DNA from: Pseudanabaenaceae cyanobacterium SKYG29
GTDB taxonomy: Bacteria > Cyanobacteriota > Cyanobacteriia > Pseudanabaenales > Pseudanabaenaceae
Assembly (NCBI GenBank): GCA_025055675.1
Contig: JANWWT010000006.1
Span: 58,839-122,838, forward strand
Direction of reading: 5' to 3'
DNA: 64,000 nucleotides
Below are positions 44,256 through 52,885 of the stretch, one piece after another. Within the stretch, counting starts at the first letter, position 1. Each line of letters opens with the position of its first letter. A program made the position numbers and the translations under genes. The notes beneath the pieces were generated by a model that ran no database searches, was not told the DNA's origin, and saw nothing but the letters and a program-made list of their open reading frames with translations.

Positions 44256-46034
44256 ATGCGTACTCACTATTGCGGACATCTCCAGGAAGCCCATATCGAT
44301 CAAATTGTGTCTGTCTGTGGCTGGATCGATCGTACCCGTGATCACGGCGGCGTTATCTTTTTAGACGTGCGGGACCGCAGTGGCATTGTCCAAGTAGTGA
44401 GTGACCCCAGTCGGACACCTGAGTCTTATCCCGTTGCCGGGCAAGTGCGCAATGAATATGTGGTGCGGGTAACAGGGAAGGTTTTGGCGCGCCCCCTTGA
44501 TTCCATCAACCCCAAACTGGCGTCAGGTAAGATAGAAATCTATGCCGATCGGATCGAGATTCTCAACCCTGTCCATCGTTCCTTACCTTTTCTCATCTCC
44601 GACACAGGGGAAGTGCGGGAGGAACTGCGCCTCAAGTATCGCTATTTGGACTTACGCAGCGAGAGATTAGCCAACAATCTGAATTTACGCTGTGAAGTAG
44701 TCAAAGTCATCCGCCGTTACTTAGAAGATGAATGCGGCTTTCGCGAAGTAGAAACACCCATCCTCTGTCGCTCGACCCCCGAGGGAGCTAGGGATTATCT
44801 TGTGCCCAGTCGCGTCCACCCAGGGGAATGGTATGCCCTGCCCCAGTCACCCCAGTTGTTTAAGCAGTTGTTGATGGTGGGGGGTTGGGACCGCTATTAC
44901 CAGATTGCCAGATGTTTTCGCGATGAAGACTTAAGAGCCGATCGGCAACCAGAGTTTACCCAACTGGATATGGAGATGAGCTTCATGTCCCAGGAAGAAA
45001 TCCTGCAGTTGAATGAGGGGCTAATCCGTCACATTTTTAAGAAAATCAAGGGTATTGACCTGCCACCCTTTCCCCGTCTGACTTATAAAGAGGCAATGGA
45101 CCGCTATGGCTGCGATCGTCCGGATACCAGGTTTGGTTTGGAATTGGTGGATGTCTCTGATTTATTTGCCAACTCTAGCTTCAAAGTGTTCAGCAGTGCC
45201 GTAGCAGCGGGGGGCATTGTCAAAGTGTTGCCCGTGCCAGGGGGAGATAGTGCCATTTCCAATACCCGCATCAAACCAGGGGGTGACCTGGCTAATTTGG
45301 TGGCTCAGTATGGTGCTAAGGGACTAGCTTTTATCCGCGTGCGTCCAGGGGAAACGATCGATGCCATCGGTGCTTTGAAAGACAGTCTCACCCCTGAAAT
45401 AAAAGCAGAGTTACTACGGCGGACGCAGGCAGAAGCAGGGCATCTGTTATTGTTTGGGGCAGGACCGAGTGGGATCGTCAACGAATCCCTCAATCGTCTG
45501 CGGTTAGCTCTGGGCAAGGAGTTGGGTTTGATCGATGAAAACAAAATCCACATCCTGTGGGTAACAGACTTTCCCATGTTCGAATGGAATGAAGAAGAAC
45601 AACGCTTGGAAGCTCTCCATCACCCCTTTACTTCCCCCAACCCGGAAGACCTCAAAGACGGTAAGCCCCTAGGCCTAGAAACCCGTGCCCTGGCTTATGA
45701 TCTAATTTTCAATGGCATAGAGGTGGGGGGTGGTTCTCTCCGTATTTACCAAAGGGATATACAGGAAAAGGTTTTCGCTGCCATTGGTCTTTCCCAGGAA
45801 GAAGCGAGGGATAAGTTTGGCTTTTTACTCGATGCCTTTGACTTTGGGACACCCCCCCACGGCGGCATTGCCTACGGTCTCGATCGTTTAGTCATGCTCT
45901 TGGCTGGTGTTGATACAATCCGAGATGTGATTGCCTTCCCCAAAACCCAGCAGGCAAGGGATTTACTCACTGAGGCTCCTGCCAGAGTGACAGACAAACA
46001 ACTGAAAGAATTACATGTCAAATCCCTAGCATGA
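44256..46034 (+). CDS. aspS: Aspartyl-tRNA synthetase
   Basis: A 592-residue class II synthetase. Anticodon-binding OB fold ([21 protein letters not shown]), motif 2 [23 protein letters not shown] insertion domain (about residues 285-420) and motif 3 [15 protein letters not shown]. Bacterial type with the GAD domain; in cyanobacteria it may charge tRNA-Asp and tRNA-Asn depending on presence of an AsnRS. ATG 44256 starts [13 protein letters not shown], typical. The stop overlaps the next gene by 4 bases. Confidence 0.96.
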   Translation: MRTHYCGHLQEAHIDQIVSVCGWIDRTRDHGGVIFLDVRDRSGIVQVVSDPSRTPESYPVAGQVRNEYVVRVTGKVLARPLDSINPKLASGKIEIYADRIEILNPVHRSLPFLISDTGEVREELRLKYRYLDLRSERLANNLNLRCEVVKVIRRYLEDECGFREVETPILCRSTPEGARDYLVPSRVHPGEWYALPQSPQLFKQLLMVGGWDRYYQIARCFRDEDLRADRQPEFTQLDMEMSFMSQEEILQLNEGLIRHIFKKIKGIDLPPFPRLTYKEAMDRYGCDRPDTRFGLELVDVSDLFANSSFKVFSSAVAAGGIVKVLPVPGGDSAISNTRIKPGGDLANLVAQYGAKGLAFIRVRPGETIDAIGALKDSLTPEIKAELLRRTQAEAGHLLLFGAGPSGIVNESLNRLRLALGKELGLIDENKIHILWVTDFPMFEWNEEEQRLEALHHPFTSPNPEDLKDGKPLGLETRALAYDLIFNGIEVGGGSLRIYQRDIQEKVFAAIGLSQEEARDKFGFLLDAFDFGTPPHGGIAYGLDRLVMLLAGVDTIRDVIAFPKTQQARDLLTEAPARVTDKQLKELHVKSLA

Positions 46035-46837
46035 TTCCGATTTACTACGTAGATGCCTTTACCGATCGTCTATTTACAGGCAACCCAGCAGCAGTCTGTA
46101 TTTTGGCGGAGTGGTTACCCGATGCAGTTTTACAGGCGATTGCGGCAGAAAACAATCTCTCGGAGACCGCCTTTGTCGTACCCCAAGAAGAGAGGTGGGA
46201 ACTGCGATGGTTTACGCCGACTACGGAAGTGGATTTGTGCGGTCATGCTACCCTAGCGACAGCTCACGTTTTGTTCCATCATTACTGTTGCCAGGGGGAG
46301 CGCCTAATTTTTCACACTAAAAGCGGTGATTTAACTGTCCTGCAGGCTGGAGATTTCCTTACCCTAGATTTCCCTGCTCTGCCCCCCCGCCCCTGCTCTT
46401 ATCCTTCTTTGTTAGTGGCAGCCCTGGGAGAACCACCCCTAGAGGTACTCTGTAGTCACGACTATTTAGTGGTGTATGACCAGGAAGAAACGATCGTTAA
46501 CCTAAGACCTGACCTGGCATTACTGCCACAGCTAGATTTGCGGGGAGTGATTATCACAGCTAGGGGAAAAGAGGTAGATTTTGTCAGTCGCTTCTTTGCG
46601 CCCAAGTTAGGCATCCCTGAGGACCCGGTGACAGGTTCTGCCCACTGCACCCTCATACCCTACTGGGGGGGAAAACTAGGCAAGGGGAGATTAAAAGCCC
46701 GCCAACTTTCCCGGCGGGGTGGTTACCTAGAGGGAGAACTGCAGGGGGAAAGGGTGCTCCTCGCCGGACAAGCAGTCACCTATATGCAAGGAACTATTGA
46801 CTGCCCGCTAAGCGCAAACCTTCCACCGACTCCCTGA
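46031..46837 (+). CDS. PhzF-family isomerase-like protein
   Basis: A 268-residue diaminopimelate-epimerase-fold protein. Visible are [19 protein letters not shown] at the N-terminus with the active-site Glu in NLSETAFV (E45 region), [17 protein letters not shown], and [20 protein letters not shown]. PhzF proteins catalyse proton transfers; the substrate is unknown. It overlaps the aspS stop by 4 bases (ATGA), so it is translationally coupled to it. Its 3' end overlaps ccmK4 by 44 bases on the opposite strand, the longest such overlap here. Confidence 0.88.
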   Translation: MIPIYYVDAFTDRLFTGNPAAVCILAEWLPDAVLQAIAAENNLSETAFVVPQEERWELRWFTPTTEVDLCGHATLATAHVLFHHYCCQGERLIFHTKSGDLTVLQAGDFLTLDFPALPPRPCSYPSLLVAALGEPPLEVLCSHDYLVVYDQEETIVNLRPDLALLPQLDLRGVIITARGKEVDFVSRFFAPKLGIPEDPVTGSAHCTLIPYWGGKLGKGRLKARQLSRRGGYLEGELQGERVLLAGQAVTYMQGTIDCPLSANLPPTP

Positions 46838-47141
46838 ATTTTTGCACACTGGCGGAGAAATCGATCGGTAATACCGCCACCACATTTTCATGGGGACGGG
46901 GAATAATTACCCAGGATTCCAGCACACCACCGTAGCAGCTTTCTGCCGCCACAACCCCTGCATCCATTGCCATCTTCACTTCTGAGACATCGCCGCGGAT
47001 CATAACGCAAAACCGGGCACTGCCACAGCGCAAATAGCCCACCAGGACAACCCGACCTGCCTTGACCATCGCATCTGCGGCGGCTAATACGCCAGGAAAG
47101 CCTTTTGTTTCTAATGCGCCGACTGCCTGTTGACCTGCCAT
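46794..47141 (-). CDS. ccmK4: Carboxysome shell hexamer protein CcmK4
   Basis: A 115-residue BMC-domain protein with AVGALETKGFPGVLAAADAM, AGRVVLVGYLRCGSARFCVM, RGDVSEVKMAMDAG and IIPRPHENVVAVLPIDFS, which fits CcmK4 rather than CcmK1/2. ATG 47141 gives MAGQQAVGAL. With CcmK3 it forms mixed shell hexamers in beta-carboxysomes, probably tuning pore traffic. The gene follows ccmK3 with a 4-base gap, the usual satellite pair apart from the main ccm cluster. Confidence 0.93.
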   Translation of the reverse strand: MAGQQAVGALETKGFPGVLAAADAMVKAGRVVLVGYLRCGSARFCVMIRGDVSEVKMAMDAGVVAAESCYGGVLESWVIIPRPHENVVAVLPIDFSASVQKFRESVEGLRLAGSQ

Positions 47142-47145
47142 ATTG

Positions 47146-47457
47146 TTAGTTCTCCATAAATGCCTGGACTTTTTCACTAAAGTTAATGGGTAACACTTCT
47201 ACCACATTGTCAGTGGGGTTAGGAATAATGTAATAGGTGATAACCTGACCGCCGTGGGAGTTGTTGCCCGCCTCGATCCCCGCTGCCACCGCCCGCTTTA
47301 CCTCTGCCACAATACCTCTTACCGCCACAAAAAAGCGCGCACTTTCCGCCATTTCAAAACTGACCAGGGTTACTCTTCCCGCCTTGAGCATGGCATCCGC
47401 GGCTGCCAATACCGCAGGAAACCCCTGGGTTTCAATTACACCAACTGCTAGAGCCAT
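47146..47457 (-). CDS. ccmK3: Carboxysome shell protein CcmK3
   Basis: A 103-residue BMC protein (AVGVIETQGFPAVLAAADAM, AGRVTLVSFEMAESARFFVA, RGIVAEVKRAVAAG, IPNPTDNVVEVLPINFSE). It has the CcmK3 features AESARFFV and PNPTDNV instead of the PRPHENV seen in CcmK4. CcmK3 does not form stable homohexamers in known species but joins CcmK4. It is the first gene of the ccmK3-ccmK4 pair. Confidence 0.92.
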   Translation of the reverse strand: MALAVGVIETQGFPAVLAAADAMLKAGRVTLVSFEMAESARFFVAVRGIVAEVKRAVAAGIEAGNNSHGGQVITYYIIPNPTDNVVEVLPINFSEKVQAFMEN

Positions 47458-47658
47458 TTTGCTAAAACAGACATCGTAGTTATTTTAGAACTGATGCCCA
47501 GGTTTTGGGGTATTTTTGTCAGTTTAGCAACAGTGATAAAGCAGATTTGCCAAAATTATGAACTACCTTTTACACTCCTAGACCCATCGCTGTTTGTATT
47601 GAACCTAGACCGAGGGAATTTTGCAGTATCTTAAAGACTAGCTGTTAACGGATTGCCT

Positions 47659-49230
47659 ATGCTCCCCTCTCCCATCTATCCCTATCCTGCCTATAGCTTG
47701 CGTGGACTAGCCTGGTATCAGGGGAAAGCGGTCTGTGTGGATAGCTATCGTGGCTACTTGTTGGTAATTGATCCCCAAACGGAAAGCACGATCGTGATCA
47801 ACCAACTTACCACGCGGGAATTTGTGGATGTGACGGATATAGCCATCAGTGAGCAGACAGTCTGGGTAGTGCGGGGTAGACAAATCAACTATTGTCAATG
47901 GGGGGACTTCTGTCTACAGCTGTATTTAGAACTGCCGGAACCCGTAGAGGGGATTACCGTCTCAGAAGGGGGGGTTTACGTCAGTTGTAGCAAGAAGGGG
48001 GAGATTTTAGTATTTGGGCGCTCTACCCGTAATCTACTCCGCCGTATACCCGCCCCTGGGCAGGGGGAGGAAAAACTAACCTTGCGGGGGCAGGAACTGT
48101 GGGTAGCTGATAATCTAGAGGAAACCATCTATTGCCTAGACAGTAAAACCGGCTATATCCGTCACCGTGCCCTCACTCCCTATCCCCACCCCCAGGGCTT
48201 AGATTTTCACAAAGACCACCTCTATGTGTTACAGAGTGGAAGGGAATTCTACGTCCGTGACAATCCCAATGACCCTCGCCATCCAGAGATAGAAGAGCGG
48301 GATAAGTCCTTCATTTACCCCCAAGTAGTTATTCCCAAGGGCAAATATACCCTCTCTAATGGCTATCTGGTGGAAATGACCTATGTGGAGGAAATTCTGC
48401 CTGAAGAACCGCGCACTGTTGACCACCTCACTTGGAAAATTGCTCTGCCTGCCAATACCCACCGCCAAAAGTTACGATCGGTAAAGTTTATGGGACATCC
48501 GTTTCAGACCGAGGAGGTAGGAGACCAACAGGTCGCCGTTTTTACCCTGGGGAAATTATTACCCCATCAGCGTTGTTGTTTTGGCTGGAAGGCGGTCTTG
48601 GAACTGCGGGGCATTAAGTACGAAATTGACACGACCCAACTGGAACCCCAGCCCGTACCGCCAGACTTGCAAGCCCGCTATTTAGTGGATGACGATGACT
48701 TGAGCATGGACCACCCTGTGGTGCGGGAAGCTGCCAGAGAAGCGGTAGGGGATGCCCAGGATGTGGTAACCAAAATGCTCAACATTCGCAACTATGTCTA
48801 CGATCGGTTGGAATACCGCATGGAGTCCTTTGACAGCCCTGAGGTGGTGCTGAGACGGGGTTATGGCGGCTGCGGCGAGTATGTGGGAGTCCTACTGGCA
48901 TTAGCGCGCCTCAATGGTATTCCCTGTCGCACAGTGGGGCGCTATAAATGCCCGCAAGTGGCGGAACAGAAGGGTGTAATTTTGCATCAATACTACAACC
49001 ACGTCTGGCTGGAGTTTTATATACCAGGTTATGGCTGGGTGCCTCTGGAATCTAATCCCGACGACACTGGTCGTCCCCCCTATCCCACCCGCTTCTTTAT
49101 GGGGTTACCCTGGTATCATGTGGAGCTAGGTAAGGGCATCCCCTTTGAAACGATCGAGCCGGCTGACCTCTCTATTGGCTCCCTTGCCATCAACCACATT
49201 CGCTTTCGTATCTTGGAGGAATTGGATTGA
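47659..49230 (+). CDS. Beta-propeller protein with transglutaminase-like domain
   Basis: A 523-residue soluble protein. Residues 1-200 have repeats typical of a six- or seven-bladed propeller (GLAWYQGKAVCVDSYRGYLL, ELWVADNLEETIYCLDSKTG). Residues about 375-490 are a transglutaminase/protease core: GGCGEYVGVLLALARLNG with the catalytic Cys, HVWLEFYIPGYGWV with His, and ESNPDDTG with Asp. It starts at ATG 47659. There is no signal peptide. Such propeller-TGase proteins are rare in my experience; the activity (crosslinking or proteolysis) is unknown. Confidence 0.78.
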   Translation: MLPSPIYPYPAYSLRGLAWYQGKAVCVDSYRGYLLVIDPQTESTIVINQLTTREFVDVTDIAISEQTVWVVRGRQINYCQWGDFCLQLYLELPEPVEGITVSEGGVYVSCSKKGEILVFGRSTRNLLRRIPAPGQGEEKLTLRGQELWVADNLEETIYCLDSKTGYIRHRALTPYPHPQGLDFHKDHLYVLQSGREFYVRDNPNDPRHPEIEERDKSFIYPQVVIPKGKYTLSNGYLVEMTYVEEILPEEPRTVDHLTWKIALPANTHRQKLRSVKFMGHPFQTEEVGDQQVAVFTLGKLLPHQRCCFGWKAVLELRGIKYEIDTTQLEPQPVPPDLQARYLVDDDDLSMDHPVVREAAREAVGDAQDVVTKMLNIRNYVYDRLEYRMESFDSPEVVLRRGYGGCGEYVGVLLALARLNGIPCRTVGRYKCPQVAEQKGVILHQYYNHVWLEFYIPGYGWVPLESNPDDTGRPPYPTRFFMGLPWYHVELGKGIPFETIEPADLSIGSLAINHIRFRILEELD

Positions 49231-49426
49231 AGGCGTAGGATTGACATTGGTTGTAGGGGAACTAGCCAAATTTGGCATGGCTTTCCAGTGCTTTACTGTT
49301 AAGGACATCCCGCTTCTATTCACTTTGTTAATCTGGCAAAATTCCCCAAGGTAGTAAAACTTTGTTTTGCGTGCCAAGTAATATGAGGCTGATCAGAATT
49401 GCTTACCTATTTTTGTCCAACCCCAT

Positions 49427-50122
49427 CTAGTTCTTGTTGCCAACTCTGTCAGTATTTTGGCGAAAAGCTTGTGCGTCTGCCATAGCAGCAAAGACCTGAG
49501 ACTCGGTTAACTTAGATTTTAGAAAGACGCTGACAAACTGTTTTTCCACTACATCTTTGATAGTTTCCATATCCACAGAGAGGAAGTCTACTACATTGGC
49601 AACTGGACAATCAGGAATACCACAGGGCACGATCGGTTGAAATCCCTCCTTATCCACACTGACATTGAGGGCAAAACCATGCATCGTAATCCAGCGACTG
49701 ACCTTGATACCGATTTGGGCAATTTTCCCTGTCTCCACCCATACTCCCGTCAAACCTGGTCTTCTTTCTGCCTGGATACCAAGTGTTGCCAGTGCCTGGA
49801 TGATTACCTCTTCCAAACTTCTGAGATACCAATGTAAATCAGGTTGATAATGGCGCAGATTGACAATAGGATAACCCACCAACTGACCAGGGGCATGGTA
49901 AGTCACTTCTCCCCCCCGTTCCGTCTTGATGTAGTCCACGGATTGTTTGAAAAATGCCAAATTACTACCTTGACCGATCGTGTATACCGCTGGATGCTCC
50001 AATAGCAGCAAGACATCTGGCAGATGGGGGTTTTGTTTCCGCTCCTGCACCAATTCTTTTTGCCATTGCCATGCCAGGTGATAGGGAATCAAGGGGCGAC
50101 AGCGATAGACCAACAGGGTCAT
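49427..50122 (-). CDS. lipB: Octanoyltransferase (lipoate biosynthesis)
   Basis: Transfers the octanoyl group from acyl carrier protein to lipoyl domains of dehydrogenases. The 231-residue enzyme has ERGGEVTYHAPGQLVGYPIV, the catalytic Lys in AQIGIKVSRWITMHGFALNV and the catalytic Cys in IVPCGIPDCPV. HAPGQ replaces the more common HGPGQ. It lies after the glycosyltransferase with a one-base overlap. Confidence 0.93.
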   Translation of the reverse strand: MTLLVYRCRPLIPYHLAWQWQKELVQERKQNPHLPDVLLLLEHPAVYTIGQGSNLAFFKQSVDYIKTERGGEVTYHAPGQLVGYPIVNLRHYQPDLHWYLRSLEEVIIQALATLGIQAERRPGLTGVWVETGKIAQIGIKVSRWITMHGFALNVSVDKEGFQPIVPCGIPDCPVANVVDFLSVDMETIKDVVEKQFVSVFLKSKLTESQVFAAMADAQAFRQNTDRVGNKN

Positions 50123-50958
50123 TACTTCTTCTCAAAAGTTAGCCAGGTCAAGAGGAAATACAAACTCTGCACCAAAAAGCCAAACAGCCCCCACAGGTGG
50201 TAACGGTACCACAAGATATAAAACTTAGCTTTCAGATTGAAGGGAGACTTAGGATGGAAAAAAACTGCCCTAAAACTGCGGTCATTCGTCTGCTGCAAAT
50301 ACTTAGGAAAAGGAGGGACAAACTGATAACTACTGAGCACAGTTGCCATCGCCGTTCCTAGAATGATCCCCTTGTACCCCGCCCTAGTTGCCCGCAATGT
50401 GTAAATAGTATCAGCGCCATAGTTAGGAATTTGTCTGGGATTGGGCGTGCCAATCTTGTCGACGATCGAGCTGGGAAAACCCACACAAAAACCATACATA
50501 CTCTCTACCAACACATCTTGCCCCTCCCTGAAGGCAATCGGCGTGCCCCCCCGTAAACCCGTAGGCAGCAAACGGGCATCTGTTTCGCTATAGCAACTGG
50601 CACTGACATAGGCACGCTCCTGACCCCGCAAATATTTCAGCAATTGGGTCAAAGTATCAGGGGCAGGTAGACAATCGGGTAACAACCAAAAAATATACTT
50701 AGTATCCAGGGTATGAGCATATTCCATGCCCCTAGCGATCGCTCCTGCCCAGTACAAACTCCCATCCCCCCGCAACAGGGTCACATTCCCGTAGCGCTGC
50801 CGAATAGAAGCTTCTGTCCCGTCCGTAGAGCCATCGTCTACGACAATTACTTCAAAGCGATTTAATTCCCCCAACTTTTGCAAGTGATCAAGACAGCGGA
50901 GAGTAACCTGCTTACGGTTTTGCACAGGAATAATCAGACAGGGGAGAGACTCTGCCAC
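50122..50958 (-). CDS. Family 2 glycosyltransferase
   Basis: A 278-residue GT-A enzyme: CLIIPVQNRKQVTLRCLDHL, VVDDGSTDGTEASI, GDGSLYWAGAIARGMEYAHT and the DCLPAPDTLT metal region, with PNYGADTIYTLRATRAGYKG. The C-terminal hydrophobic helix (LWGLFGFLVQSLYFLLTWL) anchors it to the membrane. Likely in exopolysaccharide or lipopolysaccharide synthesis. It is 3 bases after the small conserved gene upstream. Confidence 0.87.
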   Translation of the reverse strand: MAESLPCLIIPVQNRKQVTLRCLDHLQKLGELNRFEVIVVDDGSTDGTEASIRQRYGNVTLLRGDGSLYWAGAIARGMEYAHTLDTKYIFWLLPDCLPAPDTLTQLLKYLRGQERAYVSASCYSETDARLLPTGLRGGTPIAFREGQDVLVESMYGFCVGFPSSIVDKIGTPNPRQIPNYGADTIYTLRATRAGYKGIILGTAMATVLSSYQFVPPFPKYLQQTNDRSFRAVFFHPKSPFNLKAKFYILWYRYHLWGLFGFLVQSLYFLLTWLTFEKK

Positions 50959-50961
50959 AGA

Positions 50962-51240
50962 TTAATCTCCGTAGTAAAAGGCAATCTCCTTGTCTTTGAG
51001 GGGCGCAAACCCCGCCTCCACCAGCATGCTATTTAATTCCGCTTGGGGGATATGCTTTGCCCCAATCCTGACAATCCGCGATCGCATTGTATTCTTCACA
51101 CCGCTGCGTTGCCGCCCTGCCTCTAGTTCCATGACCTTGTGATAGAGAGCTAACATGGCGGGGGGAATGGGTGTGCCGTCAAAGTCCACGCCTTGGGCAA
51201 TGGCTTGGTCGACTGCATCAGCACCTGTACTCATAGTCAT
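50962..51240 (-). CDS. Small conserved cyanobacterial protein
   Basis: A 92-residue soluble protein, not assigned by me. It has TPIPPAMLALYHKVMELEAG and the C-terminal LNSMLVEAGFAPLKDKEIAF with an acidic tail YYGD. It looks like a compact helical protein, and the KNTMRSRIVRIGAKHIPQ stretch is basic enough for nucleic acid binding. It lies downstream of the glnA terminator and heads a three-gene unit with GT2 and lipB. Confidence 0.7.
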   Translation of the reverse strand: MTMSTGADAVDQAIAQGVDFDGTPIPPAMLALYHKVMELEAGRQRSGVKNTMRSRIVRIGAKHIPQAELNSMLVEAGFAPLKDKEIAFYYGD

Positions 51241-51276
51241 TCAAGATAGGCTTTGCCGTATTTTACCACTTAAAGG

Positions 51277-51302
51277 AAAAACTCCCCTGGCAGTCAGGAG
51301 AG
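51277..51302 (-). terminator. Rho-independent terminator of glnA
   Basis: On the reverse strand CTCTCCTG (51302-51295) pairs with CAGGGGAG (51289-51282), 8 pairs with one G-T, loop of five, followed by TTTTT (51281-51277). It lies 33 bases beyond the glnA stop. Confidence 0.8.
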
Positions 51303-51334
51303 CTAGTGGGACGGTAACTATGACAGACAACAAT

Positions 51335-52756
51335 TCAACAATCGTAGTACAGGGCAAATTCGTAGGGGTGGGGACGGATACTAACAGGGATAACCTCTGT
51401 GTCCAGTTTGTAGGAAATCCAGGTTTTAATTAAATCTTCCGAGAAGACATTGCCCTGCAACAGGAATTGGTGGTCTTTCTCTAGGTTTTCTAGCGCTTCC
51501 AACAGAGAACCAGGGGTAGAGGGAATCGTAGCTAGTTCCTCAGGGGAAAGGGAATAAATATCCTTATCCATGGGTGCCCCAGGGTCGATCTCATTTTTAA
51601 TGCCATCAATTCCTGCCAACAGCATAGCCGCAAAGGCAAGATAGGGGTTACAGCTAGCATCAGGGCAGCGGAACTCTAACCGTTTCGCCTTGGGATTGGT
51701 GCCCGTGAGAGGAATACGGATGGAAGCCGATCGGTTGCCCTGGGAGTACGCCAAGTTAACAGGAGCTTCGTAGCCAGGCACTAGCCGCTTGTAGGAATTA
51801 GTAGTCGGGTTAGTGATTGCCAGCAGAGCAGGAGCGTGTTTGAGGAGACCACCGATATAATGCAGCGCCAGTTTACTCAAGTTGGCATAGCCGTCACCGT
51901 AGAAGGTGGGTTGCCCGTTCTTCCAGATAGATTGATGGGTGTGCATCCCCGAACCATTGTCCCCAAACAGGGGCTTGGGCATAAAGGTGACTGTCTTACC
52001 ATGCTTCTTGGCAACATTTTTAATCACATACTTGTAGGTCATCAGGTAGTCTGCTGCCTCCACCAGCGAAGCAAACCGGAAGCCTAATTCTGCCTGTCCT
52101 CCCGTCCCCACCTCGTGGTGGTGCTTTTCAATGGGCAAACCGCACTTCTGCATTGTGAGTAACATTTCGGTGCGGATGTCTTGGTAAATATCAGAAGGGG
52201 AAACAGGGAAATAGCCCTGCTTGTTGCGAATCTTGTAACCAAGGTTGCCATTGGCTTCCTTACGCCCTGTATTCCAGAGACCTTCCGCCGAATCCACTTC
52301 GTAGTGACCAAAATTGATGCCTTGGTCGTAGGTCACGCTGTCAAAAATATAAAACTCCGCTTCCGGACCAAAGTAAGCCTCATCCCCGATGCCAGTTGCA
52401 CGCAGGAACTCGATCGCTTTTTGGGCAATACTGCGGGGGCACCGCTCGTAAGCTTGACCGCTGCGGGGTTCTTTGATACTGCAGATCATACTGAGGGTGG
52501 GAACTTCCATGAAGGGGTCAATCCAGGCAGTATTGGGGTCAGGTACCATTGCCATATCCGATTCATTAATGGTCTTCCACCCGCGAATACTAGAGCCATC
52601 GAAGGGTACGCCGTCCGTGAAGGAAGATTCCGATAACTGGTCGTAATAACAGCTAAAATGTTGCCAAATTCCAGGGAGATCAATAAACTTGAGGTCGATC
52701 ATCTGGATATTTTGGTCGCGAATCATGCGCAGAATGTCATCGGGGGTCTTGGTCAT
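51335..52756 (-). CDS. glnA: Glutamine synthetase type I
   Basis: ATP-dependent amidation of glutamate, the main ammonium assimilation step. The 473-residue GSI has [52 protein letters not shown] and the adenylylation-type loop [20 protein letters not shown]. Cyanobacteria usually control this enzyme by small inactivating proteins rather than adenylylation; none is present in the window. The gene has its own NtcA-type promoter and terminator. Confidence 0.97.
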   Translation of the reverse strand: MTKTPDDILRMIRDQNIQMIDLKFIDLPGIWQHFSCYYDQLSESSFTDGVPFDGSSIRGWKTINESDMAMVPDPNTAWIDPFMEVPTLSMICSIKEPRSGQAYERCPRSIAQKAIEFLRATGIGDEAYFGPEAEFYIFDSVTYDQGINFGHYEVDSAEGLWNTGRKEANGNLGYKIRNKQGYFPVSPSDIYQDIRTEMLLTMQKCGLPIEKHHHEVGTGGQAELGFRFASLVEAADYLMTYKYVIKNVAKKHGKTVTFMPKPLFGDNGSGMHTHQSIWKNGQPTFYGDGYANLSKLALHYIGGLLKHAPALLAITNPTTNSYKRLVPGYEAPVNLAYSQGNRSASIRIPLTGTNPKAKRLEFRCPDASCNPYLAFAAMLLAGIDGIKNEIDPGAPMDKDIYSLSPEELATIPSTPGSLLEALENLEKDHQFLLQGNVFSEDLIKTWISYKLDTEVIPVSIRPHPYEFALYYDC

Positions 52757-52786
52757 GGGGTCTTTTCCTTACTGTTGTGATGCTTC

Positions 52787-52828
52787 ATCCTAAACAGCAG
52801 TGTACAGAGGTTTTGTAATCTGCTATAC
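52787..52828 (-). promoter_or_regulatory. NtcA-activated promoter of glnA
   Basis: GTA-N8-TAC at 52815-52828 (palindromic consensus) is followed on the reverse strand, exactly 22 bases later, by TAGGAT (52792-52787), a TAN3T -10 box. This is the canonical class II NtcA arrangement with the site centred near -41.5. The start would be near 52780, about 24 bases before ATG. NtcA with 2-oxoglutarate would activate glnA under nitrogen shortage. Confidence 0.88.
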
Positions 52829-52855
52829 AGTTTCTTTATATTCTTGGCAACTAGC

Positions 52856-52861
52856 TATAAT
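52856..52861 (+). promoter_or_regulatory. -10 element of the PucC-type gene
   Basis: TATAAT, perfect to consensus, 24 bases before ATG 52886, without an evident -35. The NtcA site of glnA lies upstream at 27 bases distance, longer than the usual 22. Confidence 0.5.
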
Positions 52862-52885
52862 AACCCTAGACACTAGCGTAGGGAC

